The position numbers were made by a program, and so were the translations under genes. A model generated the notes under the pieces. That model was not told where the DNA came from and searched no databases. It was given only the letters and a program-made list of their open reading frames with translations. Of a DNA stretch of 24,797 nucleotides, positions 1 through 9,300 are shown piece by piece. Each line of letters begins with the position of its first letter. Position 1 is the first letter of the stretch. Source of the DNA: AM-1111 sp046302135 (lineage in GTDB: Bacteria > Bacteroidota > Bacteroidia > B-17B0 > Aurantibacillaceae); the NCBI GenBank assembly GCA_046302135.1, contig JBKCIQ010000146.1, positions 1 to 24,797 on the forward strand, in the 5' to 3' direction.

Positions 1-2
1 CC

Positions 3-197
3 TTTTTACACGAGATAAGTGAAAAAATTGCAAGGCTTCCAAAAACCACCGGAATTAATTTTCTCATAATTTTTAAATTTCCACAAATATATAAAAAAAT
101 GTTAAAACAAGTTTCCTTAAAAGAGCTTATCGAATTATTAACTTTAGCGCTCTTTGAATTAAATCTTAAGCTTCAAATTTTCTGCTTGATTAAATAA
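3..197 (+). CDS. possible 3' end of an unidentified gene (partial)
   Basis: One plus-strand frame stays open from the window edge for 64 codons and ends at tandem TAA TAA stops (195-200). A run this long is somewhat unexpected in such AT-rich DNA, and the peptide has a lysine- and leucine-rich, helix-like C-terminus (LKELIELLTLALFELNLK). I do not recognise a family. One minus-strand frame is also open over much of the same stretch (below about position 172), so coding is not proven. If real, this is the tail of a gene lying 22 bases upstream of the DoxX-thioredoxin gene. Otherwise the stretch is non-coding leader DNA. Confidence 0.3.
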   Translation, partial: FLHEISEKIARLPKTTGINFLIIFKFPQIYKKMLKQVSLKELIELLTLALFELNLKLQIFCLIK

Positions 198-215
198 TAA
201 AGCTATCTACATTTG
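185..215 (+). promoter_or_regulatory. Bacteroidota-type promoter for the DoxX-thioredoxin gene
   Basis: CTTG at 185-188 and TACATTTG at 208-215 are separated by 19 bases. This matches the Bacteroidota pattern TTTG / TAnnTTTG with one mismatch in the upstream box. The start codon at 220 lies only 4 bases past the -7 box, so initiation would fall at or next to the ATG and give a leaderless mRNA. This is a motif match only. Confidence 0.4.
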
Positions 216-219
216 CTAA

Positions 220-1155
220 ATGAAGTTAAACCTAAAGAAGATACTCCTGTTCTTGCTTTCTGTTTTTACGGGCCTTATTTTCATTTACAGCGGCTACACG
301 AAACTTCATCCTATTGAGCCTTTTGAATTTACTTTTGTTGATTTAGGTATAGGCGGATGGCAAACCGCGCCATTTTTAGCCAGGTGTTTAATCGGGTTAG
401 AATTTCTTATTGGTATTTTAATGATATCAGGCGTTAGAGTCAAGCAGACTGCTTTAATTACCATTGGAACTCTGTTAATGTTTTCAGTTTATCTCATTTT
501 TATTTTGATTAAAGAAGGTAACAATGGAAACTGTGGTTGTTTCGGTAACGCAATTGTTATGACTCCCGTTCAGGCTTTAATAAAAAACGTTTTTTTATTA
601 GTGATATCCTTTATGCTTTTCAAGTTTTATGAAGGTTTTGATTACCGTCGATTTGGTGTCTGGTTGATTTTACTTTTTTCAGTTGCCTCTCTTTCTATGC
701 CTCATGTTTTAAATTATGTTGATTTTGATTATTCGGCTTCTTACTTGGTTCCGAAAGAGAATTTTTTTAAACTTGAACTTGACAGCCTTTATAAAGATGC
801 TAAATTGAATGTGCCTCCAAAAAACCTTAAGAATGGTAAACATGTTCTCGCGTTCATGAGTATGTCTTGTCCGCATTGCCGAATTGCGGCAAAAAAAATG
901 AGAATAATGAAAGAAAAAAATCCCGGACTTCCGATTTACTTTATTTTGAATGGGGATAATGACAAAATAAAACCATTTTTCGATGATACCAAGGCCAGAA
1001 ATATTAAATTCTGTATACTTAATGGAAAAAACTTTGTTTACTTGGCAGGGTTGAATATGCCTACTATTTATCTATTAAACAACTCTGTTGTTGAAAATAA
1101 GGTCAACTACATGGAGTTGGACCAAAGAGAAGTTGAAAAATGGCTTTCTAAATGA
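220..1155 (+). CDS. MauE/DoxX-like membrane protein fused to a thioredoxin-like domain
   Basis: 311 residues. About five hydrophobic segments lie near residues 8-24, 52-70, 76-97, 113-135 and 144-162. The NCGCFG motif (C105, C107) is typical of MauE/DoxX-type redox membrane proteins. From about residue 180 comes a soluble thioredoxin-like domain with the active-site motif CPHC (C217, C220) and a likely cis-proline in NMPT (P281). By analogy with related membrane proteins it probably passes electrons or disulfides between the membrane cysteine pair and the extracytoplasmic thioredoxin domain; the substrate is unknown. The first ATG is kept because it begins the first membrane segment. The gene converges with murF-alr, whose stop is 30 bases away, and no terminator is visible between them. 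The domain assignment is solid; the specific reaction is inferred. Confidence 0.8.
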   Translation: MKLNLKKILLFLLSVFTGLIFIYSGYTKLHPIEPFEFTFVDLGIGGWQTAPFLARCLIGLEFLIGILMISGVRVKQTALITIGTLLMFSVYLIFILIKEGNNGNCGCFGNAIVMTPVQALIKNVFLLVISFMLFKFYEGFDYRRFGVWLILLFSVASLSMPHVLNYVDFDYSASYLVPKENFFKLELDSLYKDAKLNVPPKNLKNGKHVLAFMSMSCPHCRIAAKKMRIMKEKNPGLPIYFILNGDNDKIKPFFDDTKARNIKFCILNGKNFVYLAGLNMPTIYLLNNSVVENKVNYMELDQREVEKWLSK

Positions 1156-1185
1156 CGTCAAAAATTTCATTGACTAACCTATAGC

Positions 1186-3684
1186 TTATTCTGTAAGGTA
1201 AATTCTTTTTACCCTTTGTGAGACGGAAGTTAAAATTTCATAGGGGATAGTTCCTGATTTTTTTGCAAATGAATGTAAAGATGTAGTTGAATTAAAAATA
1301 ATTACTTCTTCTCCTTCATTGATTTTGAATTGATTGTAAACTTCTGTAATATCAATCATGCACATGTCCATACAAACATTTCCAATTATTGGTACAGGTT
1401 TATTTTTAATGTAAACTGAACCTATTCCATTGCTAAGCCTCCTTGAAAATCCATCAGCGTACCCTAATGGAATGGTTGCAATAACTTTATTACCTTTTAT
1501 GGACCCACTTCTGTTGTATCCTACAGAATCGCCGGTCTTAAGAAATTTTATTTGTGATATCTTGGTTTTCCAGACCACACTATTTAATAAATGATTCTTT
1601 TCCTCATTTTCCGTTCCAATTCCATATAGTCCAATACCTAGACGTACCATATCAAAGTGTGCATGCGGGAATCTTGAAATTCCTGAGCTGTTGCAAATAT
1701 GAAATAATGGTTTGTAGCCTATTTCATTTGCTATCAATAAGGATATTTTCTTGAAAAGATTAATCTGCTTTTGTGTAAAATAATCCAACTGAGCTGTATC
1801 GCTACCCACAAGGTGTGAAAATATACTAAGTATTTTAATTTTTGAATTTTTCTTAAGTCTATTAATCAATTCATTGATTTCCGATTCCGTAAAACCAAGA
1901 CGATGCATCCCGGTATCTAGTTTTACATGTATTCCTGGATGTTTTTTGATTCGGTGTTCTTTCAAAAAATTGAAAAACAAATCAAGAATTCTCATTGAAA
2001 AAATTTCCGGTTCAAGGTTATATTCAATGAGGTCACTGAAACTTTGTTCCTCAGGATTCATAACCATGATCGGAAGTTCAATTCCTGCTTTCCTAAGTTC
2101 AACGCCTTCATCAGCATATGCAACGGCAAGATAATTTACTCCGTGATGTTGAAGTAGTGCGGCAGTTTCATAACTGCCACTGCCATATGAAAAAGCTTTC
2201 ACCATAGCCATTACCTTAACTTCTTTTTTCACTATGGAGCGGTAGTAATTTAGGTTATGAATCATGTTGCTGAAGTTAATTTCAAGCACAGTATCATGAC
2301 TTTTCTCTTGAAGAAACACACCAATTTTTTCAAATTCGAATTTTCGTGCACCTTTTATTAATATTGCTTCATTTAGAAAATGAGAAGATGAAAAATCCTT
2401 TATGAATTCTTCAGTTGTTTGGTAAAAAATTTTTTCACAGTGGAATAAATTCTTACAAGATGAAATGTCCTTACCGATACCTATTAGTCTGTTGATTTTT
2501 TTTTCAGATAATAGTTTGGAAATATCAACGTAAAGATCATTTATTTTTTTTCCTGATTCAGAAATATCAGAAATAATTACTGTTTTTTTTTGGTGTTGAG
2601 TTTGTCTGTTTAAAAAGTCAAGTGCAATGGAAAGGGAGCCGATATCCAAGCTGTAGCTGTCATTGATGACAGAACATCCATTGATGCCTTTTTTTAATTC
2701 AAGCCTCATTTCCACAGGTGAAAGATTAAGGAATCTTTCTTGAATAACCCTATTCTTGTATCCGGATTCAAGTAGAAATAACCAACAATGAATTGCATTC
2801 TCAATTGATGCTTTATCATTGAACGGTACAATCAGTGTGAGTTTTTTTTTGCGGTACTGAGCCCAAATTGTCGTTAGATTTTCTTTAGATATAATTTTTA
2901 CAATAATCAGAGCAACGTTGAGTAGATTGTTGTTTTTGCCTGATTTCCCCCATGAACATAAACGTGATTTAGAAATCTTTTGTTCTGTAATTGCATGAAC
3001 TATATTTTTATGGTCAGCGCAGAAGTAAATCTTTTTACATCCATGGAATAATTTAAGTTTTTCAATTGCTTTTTGATTTCTTGATGAAAAATTCTCATCG
3101 TGCGCGAATAAAAGATTGGTAAAAATTCCCTTTGTAGGTTGAATTATGTCTGATAGCCGATGCATTTCATCAGGTTCCGAAATACCTGCTTCAAAAATTC
3201 CAATAGTATTTTTTTTGCTTAAATTCCATACCGAAAGTGGAACTCCAATCTGAGAGTTGTAACTCTTTGGGCTTCGGCATACATTTTCTTGAGGAGAAAT
3301 TAGTTGTGATAACCATTCCTTTACAACGGTTTTTCCGTTGCTGCCCGTTATTCCGACTACGTCAATCTTAAAAATTTTTCTTTTAAATTTCGCAAGTTCT
3401 TGAAATGCTTTCAGCGTATCCTTAACCACCAAAAATCCCGCTTCAGGGTAAGAATCATGTAAGATTTCTCTATTTGAGATTAAAAAAGCCCTTACACCTT
3501 TTAAATATGCCTCACGTAAGTATTTATGTCCGTCATTTCTATTACTGGTTAAGGCCACAAAAAGTGTATCATTGCCTTCAGTTATCGTTCTGGTGTCTAT
3601 ACTAACGGATGAAAAATTTACATTTTCATTTCCTTCAAAGCGTGCATTTATTGCAAGAGATATTTTTTTAATATTGAATTTCAA
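1186..3684 (-). CDS. Bifunctional MurF / alanine racemase
   Basis: 832 residues, a fusion found widely in Bacteroidota. Residues 1 to about 465 are MurF-like (UDP-MurNAc-tripeptide:D-Ala-D-Ala ligase, cytoplasmic peptidoglycan synthesis) with an ATP loop GITGSNGKT at 111-119 and the EAGISEPDEM and NDSYS motifs. Residues from about 467 on are a fold-type III PLP alanine racemase: the PLP lysine is K496 (VKAFSYGSG), the catalytic tyrosine Y742 (GYADGF), and NSSGISRFPHAHFDMVRLG and CMDM are present. It would thus make D-Ala and ligate D-Ala-D-Ala. The start is TTG: an in-frame stop lies four codons upstream, no ATG intervenes, and the TTG gives the normal MurF N-terminus. It follows tdk by 15 bases on the same strand. 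The ligase half may be weak if a separate murF exists elsewhere; this cannot be seen here. Confidence 0.93.
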   Translation of the reverse strand: MKFNIKKISLAINARFEGNENVNFSSVSIDTRTITEGNDTLFVALTSNRNDGHKYLREAYLKGVRAFLISNREILHDSYPEAGFLVVKDTLKAFQELAKFKRKIFKIDVVGITGSNGKTVVKEWLSQLISPQENVCRSPKSYNSQIGVPLSVWNLSKKNTIGIFEAGISEPDEMHRLSDIIQPTKGIFTNLLFAHDENFSSRNQKAIEKLKLFHGCKKIYFCADHKNIVHAITEQKISKSRLCSWGKSGKNNNLLNVALIIVKIISKENLTTIWAQYRKKKLTLIVPFNDKASIENAIHCWLFLLESGYKNRVIQERFLNLSPVEMRLELKKGINGCSVINDSYSLDIGSLSIALDFLNRQTQHQKKTVIISDISESGKKINDLYVDISKLLSEKKINRLIGIGKDISSCKNLFHCEKIFYQTTEEFIKDFSSSHFLNEAILIKGARKFEFEKIGVFLQEKSHDTVLEINFSNMIHNLNYYRSIVKKEVKVMAMVKAFSYGSGSYETAALLQHHGVNYLAVAYADEGVELRKAGIELPIMVMNPEEQSFSDLIEYNLEPEIFSMRILDLFFNFLKEHRIKKHPGIHVKLDTGMHRLGFTESEINELINRLKKNSKIKILSIFSHLVGSDTAQLDYFTQKQINLFKKISLLIANEIGYKPLFHICNSSGISRFPHAHFDMVRLGIGLYGIGTENEEKNHLLNSVVWKTKISQIKFLKTGDSVGYNRSGSIKGNKVIATIPLGYADGFSRRLSNGIGSVYIKNKPVPIIGNVCMDMCMIDITEVYNQFKINEGEEVIIFNSTTSLHSFAKKSGTIPYEILTSVSQRVKRIYLTE

Positions 3685-3699
3685 GGACAGTAATTAATA

Positions 3700-4275
3700 T
3701 TAATTAACCGCATCGTTATAACACTCTCTGCAAAGAGGTTCATAGCTTTCAAGTTCACCAACTAGAACGAGATCGCGGTTTTCATTTTTTCTATGAGAAA
3801 TGTGTGCAAGATTTCCGCAATTAACACAAATTGCATGCACTTTGGTAACATATTCGGCGCATGCCATTAAAGAAGGCATAGGTCCAAATGGTTTACCTTG
3901 AAAGTCCATATCAAGTCCGGCGACAATTACTCTTTTTCCGTTACTTGCTAATGTATTGCAAACATCAATAATACCTGTGTCAAAAAATTGGGCCTCATCA
4001 ATGCCTATAACTTCACAATCTTGAATGTTATTTAAAATTTCATTGGATGTTCTTACAGCTAAACTGGTTGTTGCGTTGGAATCATGTGAAACCACTTTAT
4101 TTTCATCATATCGGTTATCAACGGAAGGTTTAAATATCATAACTTTCTGGCTTGCAATTCTTGCTCTTTTCAACCTTCTCAGTAACTCTTCGGTTTTACC
4201 TGAGAACATGCTACCGCAAACAACTTCTATCCATCCTCTGCGTTGAGTTCCGGGTTTGTGATTTTCCAAAAACAT
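3700..4275 (-). CDS. tdk: Thymidine kinase, type II (zinc-containing)
   Basis: 191 residues, the usual length. Catalyses ATP-dependent phosphorylation of thymidine to dTMP in the nucleotide salvage pathway. Visible features are Walker A GSMFSGKT (21-28), the Walker B-type IDEAQFF (D93, E94), the DFQGKPFGPMPSL segment that precedes the thymidine-binding lasso, and two zinc-binding cysteine pairs, C150/C153 and C182/C185. The ATG at 4275 gives a normal N-terminus ahead of the Walker A motif. It is the first gene of a unit with murF-alr and diverges from the hypothetical gene at 4348 across 72 bases. Confidence 0.95.
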   Translation of the reverse strand: MFLENHKPGTQRRGWIEVVCGSMFSGKTEELLRRLKRARIASQKVMIFKPSVDNRYDENKVVSHDSNATTSLAVRTSNEILNNIQDCEVIGIDEAQFFDTGIIDVCNTLASNGKRVIVAGLDMDFQGKPFGPMPSLMACAEYVTKVHAICVNCGNLAHISHRKNENRDLVLVGELESYEPLCRECYNDAVN

Positions 4276-4347
4276 AGTAAAACAGAATTTTTATAAAATT
4301 AGTATTTGTACGAAAATAAAAGCTAATTTTAAGATTAATATTTATTA

Positions 4348-5055
4348 ATGGACTCACCAAAAAATCTGGCGGAAAAAAAAGTTGAGACTCAGCTTGCTCG
4401 TTTAAATTATATTTTGAACGAAACGAATGAGGCTACCATCTCAGATAAAAATCATATAGAAAAAATATTACAGGAGTTAAGAGATACTCAGGATGCATTA
4501 AGTGTTTGGAACTTTTTTTTAGCCCAAGATGAATTGGCTTCAGGTTCGAAATTGCAATCTCAATTAAACCAAGATGTAAAAGTTACAGCTGATCCTGAAA
4601 TACTTACGGAAAACATCACGGAAAAAGCTGAAGAAAATATTACAGAAAAGACAACGGAAAACACCCCGGAAAATGTTGAAGATATACAAACTGTGGAAAA
4701 TAAGATTTCTGTAATTCAATCTGTGGATGATGTTTTGGCAACCAACGAAGAAGCAAAATCTGTTCACAATGCACCCGAAGCTTTAAATAAGTCAGAAACC
4801 ATTGATTTGGGAAATGAGCAACCAAAGAACATAAAGAAACTTGAGTTATCCTTAAATGATAAGTTCAGAATCATTAATGAACTTTTTAATCAAAATCAGC
4901 AAGAATTTACAATTGTTATTCAACAACTAAACTCAGTTAACAACTTGAATGATGCGGAAATTTACATAAATAGTTTGATTGAATTATATAAATGGGATAT
5001 TGAGAAACCGGCTTTAAAAATTCTTATTAGAATTGTGAACAAAAGGTTTCTATGA
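4348..5055 (+). CDS. Hypothetical protein of a Bacteroidota-type family
   Basis: 235 residues with no signal peptide or membrane segment, so probably cytoplasmic. Three parts are visible. The N-terminal ~70 residues are charged and helix-like. Residues ~85-155 are an acidic, low-complexity linker containing imperfect repeats of ENITEK. The C-terminal ~70 residues are compact and helical, beginning LSLNDKFRIINELFN and ending in VNKRFL. I recall similar C-terminal regions in uncharacterised Bacteroidota proteins, but no function is known to me. Its stop overlaps the start of the M28 peptidase gene (ATGA, 5052-5055), so the two are probably translationally coupled. Confidence 0.75.
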   Translation: MDSPKNLAEKKVETQLARLNYILNETNEATISDKNHIEKILQELRDTQDALSVWNFFLAQDELASGSKLQSQLNQDVKVTADPEILTENITEKAEENITEKTTENTPENVEDIQTVENKISVIQSVDDVLATNEEAKSVHNAPEALNKSETIDLGNEQPKNIKKLELSLNDKFRIINELFNQNQQEFTIVIQQLNSVNNLNDAEIYINSLIELYKWDIEKPALKILIRIVNKRFL

Positions 5056-6242
5056 ATCAAAATCGGAATTTTAGTCGTGCCAAATTAATCTTTTTTTTAC
5101 TTTTTGTAAATCTTTATATTTTCACTACTGCTCAGGATTTAAAAGTAGTGAGAACTGACTTGAATTTTCTTTGTTCCAAAAAATGCTGGGGTAGGGGATA
5201 TACAAAAAACGGAATGAGCAATGCCTCAAAATTTCTTGAAAAGAGATTGCGTAAATTGGGTATAGATCCTCTTGTTCCTGGTAAATATAATCAAGAACTT
5301 GTAACATCTGTGAATACTTTTCCAGGCAAAATGCAAGTTAAAATTAATGGAAAGAAACTCGTTCCGGGGAAGGATTTTATTGTAGGGAATGAAAGCTCTT
5401 CTAATAAAGGGGTTTACCGACTTGAGAAGCGAGACAGCATAACTTGGATTGGAAAAAATGAATTGAGCTCAAACCTGGTTATTTTAAAAATTGAAAAGAA
5501 ATTGACCTGGAGCGTGTCTTTAAATAGTGAGCCATACACCATGATATTATTATCCAAAGAATCAATTGGCGAGGACCCCATGGAGGTAGAATTAAACATA
5601 GAGTCAAATATTATTTCTGATTTTAATATGAAAAATATTTTAGGATACGTAAAGGGAACCGTTTCTACTGACTCATTTATTGTATTTACCGCTCATTATG
5701 ATCACTTGGGTGGAATGGGATCAGAAACTTTTTTCCCAGGGGCCAACGATAATGCAAGCGGGGTTTGCATGTTGCTTCAGTTAGCTGAATACTATAAAAA
5801 AAATCCTCCGTTATATTCAGTAGCTTTTATATTCTTTTGCGGTGAAGAGGCAGGGTTGCTAGGCAGTAAGTTTTATGTTGAAAATCCGATATTTCCTCTG
5901 AGTAAAATAAAATTTCTTATAAATCTTGATCTGCTAGGTACAGGAGATGAAGGCATAACCGTCGTTAACGCAACTGAATTTAAAAAGGAATATGAAATGT
6001 TGAAATCTATTAATTCAAAAACCGGATTTCTTCAGCAAATTAAACCAAGGGGTAAAGCTGCAAATAGTGATCATTACTGGTTTACCCAGAAAGGAGTTTC
6101 AGGTTTTTTCATTTATACTTTGGGAGGTATAAAGGCTTATCATGACATTTTCGATAAGCCGGAAACTCTGCCGTTGTCAAAATTTTCAGACTTATTTAAA
6201 CTATTAATCAGTTTTGAGGGTGCGATAACTAAAAATAATTAA
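5052..6242 (+). CDS. Secreted M28-family zinc peptidase
   Basis: 396 residues. A hydrophobic N-terminal signal peptide ends near TTAQ (residue 28). The C-terminal half is an M28 (aminopeptidase Y/S type) di-zinc domain with all expected residues visible: H215 in AHYDH, the bridging D233 in GANDNASG, the catalytic base and ligand pair E265/E266 in GEEAG, D293 in NLDLLG and H364 in AYHDIFD. Family knowledge predicts release of N-terminal amino acids from peptides in the periplasm or outside the cell. Residues ~30-195 form an N-terminal region typical of Bacteroidota M28 proteins, of unclear role. No T9SS C-terminal sorting domain is seen, so it likely stays periplasmic or is lipid-independent. 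It overlaps the upstream gene by 4 bases. Confidence 0.9.
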   Translation: MNQNRNFSRAKLIFFLLFVNLYIFTTAQDLKVVRTDLNFLCSKKCWGRGYTKNGMSNASKFLEKRLRKLGIDPLVPGKYNQELVTSVNTFPGKMQVKINGKKLVPGKDFIVGNESSSNKGVYRLEKRDSITWIGKNELSSNLVILKIEKKLTWSVSLNSEPYTMILLSKESIGEDPMEVELNIESNIISDFNMKNILGYVKGTVSTDSFIVFTAHYDHLGGMGSETFFPGANDNASGVCMLLQLAEYYKKNPPLYSVAFIFFCGEEAGLLGSKFYVENPIFPLSKIKFLINLDLLGTGDEGITVVNATEFKKEYEMLKSINSKTGFLQQIKPRGKAANSDHYWFTQKGVSGFFIYTLGGIKAYHDIFDKPETLPLSKFSDLFKLLISFEGAITKNN

Positions 6243-6282
6243 CTTTCAACTATTCAAAAATTCCCGCTAATTCCCGGAAAAA

Positions 6283-6317
6283 TTTGTGTTAGGTTGAAAA
6301 AACAAAGTATCTTTGTT
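6283..6317 (+). promoter_or_regulatory. Promoter of the repeat-adhesin/porP unit with a palindrome over the -7 box
   Basis: TTTG at 6283-6286 and TATCTTTG at 6308-6315 are exact matches to the Bacteroidota -33/-7 consensus with a 21-base spacer. Transcription should start near 6320, about 40 bases before the ATG at 6362. The -7 box lies inside a perfect inverted repeat AACAAAG-TAT-CTTTGTT (6301-6317) that could be an operator. Confidence 0.6.
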
Positions 6318-6361
6318 AATAAAATATTTTTCCTGTTGATAAAAAAAGTTAAAGTATAACT

Positions 6362-9300
6362 ATGAAAAGATTTTTACTGATTTTTCAAATATTTCTGTTG
6401 TCGTTTTATTGCAATTCTCAAGATTTAGCACTTGCGGCTCCCAGCGGAATAATTACATCGCCAATTTCGGGTTGTGGACTTACATCAAACGAAACAGTTT
6501 CTGTCAGCGTTTTTAATTTTGGCGCTACCCTTCCGGCGGGAACTAATTTTACCTTGAGTTATACGGTAAATGGAGGAGCTCCAGTTACTGAGGCTGTTAC
6601 CTTAACTTCGTCTTTTTTTGGAAACAGTTCTTTCAGTTACAGTTTTACTAATAAAGCTGATTTATCCGTTCAAGGTACCTACACGCTTACTGCAAGTGTT
6701 AATATTGCAGGTGATGGTAACGCAGCTAACAACACCTACAACAACTATCAGGTTATCAGCAACTCTGTTTCCGTAGGAGGTACTATTAATTCAAGTTCTA
6801 ATGTCTGCATAGGTAATAATAGTGGTAACCTAACGCTTACTGGAAATATTGGAAATATTTTAAATTGGGAGTATTCAGAAGATAACGGTGCTACATGGAT
6901 CAATATTTCAAACACAACAGCAGCTCAGTCTTTCCTCAACATAATTGATACAACTCAGTATCGTGCTAAAGTACAAAATGCCGGTTGCTCAGCTGTTTTT
7001 TCCTCGACAGCAACATTAACAACTAATCCTACAACAGTTGCAGGAGCTGTTTCAGGAGCTTCAACTAAATGTCTCGGTGCGGCAAGCGGCGTGCTTACCT
7101 CCGTTGGAAAGACCGGTACGATACAAAGGTGGCAGAGTTCTCCCAACGGTATTACATGGACAGACCTTGTTGGAACCGGGAACACACAAACTTATACAAA
7201 TCTCTTGGCAACAACCAGATATAGGGTGGAGGTAAAAAGCGGAGCATGTGCATCTGCATTCACACCATCAGTTGCAATAACCGTTTCAATTCCGCCTGTT
7301 GGCGGATCCGTTGCCGCTGATCAAACTGTGTGTTCCGGCAATAATAGCGGAACTTTGACTTTGTCTGGTCATTCGGGGACAATTACATGGCAAAAGTCTA
7401 CAAATAATGGAGTTTCTTTTACAAATGTTGCAGGAAACACCACCCCAAATCTTACCTTTTCAAACCTAACAACTAATACCATTTTCAGATGTATACTTTC
7501 AAGTACCAGTTGTCCTAGTTCTACCTCAGGATCTGCGCAAGTTTCAATTACGTCAGCAACAGTTCCCGGCATTGTATCAACAAGTACAACCGTTTGTGGT
7601 GGTTCAAATAATGGCGCACTTACGCTCAGCGGGGAGTCGGGAAGTGTTGTTCGTTGGGAATCATCAACAGATGGTTTTACAACATGGGATACTATAATCA
7701 ACACCACGAACTCGCAAAGTTACTCTAACATTACCGTTCCAACCTCGTTTAGAGCGGTTGTTCAGGCAAGCGGATGTAACGAGTCTGCATCCACAGCCGC
7801 CAATATTGCAGTTCAACCAGGATCAATTGGCGGTACAATTTCTTCTAGCGCAACAGTTTGCGCTTCATCCAATAACGGTAGCTTAACACTTTCCGGAAAT
7901 TCAGGGTCAATTGTAAAATGGATATCCTCTACTGACGGTGGTTTAACCTGGACTTCTATAGCTAATAACTCTTCAACCCAAACATATAACAATCTCACAG
8001 ACAGTACTTCTTTCGCGGCAGTTGTTGTTAATGGAGTTTGTCCTGCTGATACATCAGATACTGCAATAATTTTTGTAGACCCTATCAGCTTTGGTGGTGT
8101 AGTTAATTCGAGTGGAACTGCATGTTCGGGCACAAACGGTGATACCCTAGAACTCACGGGAAATATTGGCGAGGTAATTAGGTGGGAATTGTCTACAGAT
8201 GGCGGTGTAATTTGGGTGCCAATATCTAATACTGATTCAAGCCAGGTATATGGTAACCTAACAACCACCACTGCATATAGGGGAGTTGTGAAGAGTGGTG
8301 CTTGTCCGGAAGGTTATGCTTCGCCGGCCACCATTTCCGTGAGTGCACCATCTGTTGGAGGAACACTTTATGGAGGAACAACAGTCTGTGCCAGTGGAAA
8401 CACCGGATCACTAACTTTGGTGGGTTTCAACAGCAATGTTGTAGAATGGCAATTTTCTGTTGACAGTGGGTTAACTTGGTTTCCTGTAGTTAATTCATCA
8501 GCTTTTCAGTCTTTTAATAATCTTCTTCAAACTACCTGGTTTCAAGCTATAGTTGTTTCAGGTAATTGTCCGAATGATACATCTACTATAGCTGAAATTA
8601 ATGTTGATTCCGTTACTGTCCCCGGTTTCGTTTCCGCTAATAGTACAGTGTGTGCAAATCAGAATGGGGATACGCTTCAAATATCAGGAAACACAGGCAA
8701 TGTAGTTGGTTGGCAGGTTTCAACTGATGGTGGTGCTACATGGATTTCGCTTGCCAATTCAACCAACTCTCAGATTTTTTCAAACTTGAGCACCACAACT
8801 CAGTTCAGAGCAGAAATACAAAACGGAGTTTGTCCATCTTCAACCTCGCTCCCTGCCACGATTACTGTTGATCAGGCATCTATAGCCGGAAATGTATCCT
8901 CATCTGCCACAGTTTGTGAATTATACAATGGAGGGACATTAGTTTTGAGTGGTACTAATGGGAGTGTTTTAGGGTGGGAACAGTCCAGCGATAATGGTCT
9001 AACATGGTCACCAATTTCAAACCAGACATCACAGCTGACTTATTCGAACCTTTCAGACACAACATGGTTTCATGCAATCGCTCAAAGTGGTGTATGTGTT
9101 CCGGATACAGGTGCTCCAGCAGTAATTACAGTTATTCCTAAGCCCAATACATCTTTCACGGCAAATGATACTTGTTTTGGTTTGCCGACACAATTCACTA
9201 ACGGTACAACCGTATCAACCGGATATGTTCAGTTGTACAACTGGGATTTTGACGATAATTCCTCCTCTATCTCAGGAAACCCAAATCATGTTTTTGCAGA

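Noticed and set aside
2583..2850. Homopolymer runs of nine T (2583-2591 and 2842-2850) as phase-variation switches in murF-alr
   Set aside because: They encode lysine pairs or triplets, such runs are common in this AT-rich sequence, and switching off a cell-wall gene would be implausible.
4276..4347. Promoters in the divergent tdk / hypothetical gene spacer
   Set aside because: Only imperfect boxes are present (TATTTTCG on minus at 4311-4318, TAATTTTA on plus at 4324-4331) without a well-placed TTTG; too weak to list.
4600..4700. ENITEK repeats as a DNA-level repeat element
   Set aside because: The repeats are few and imperfect and make sense as a low-complexity acidic linker in the protein.
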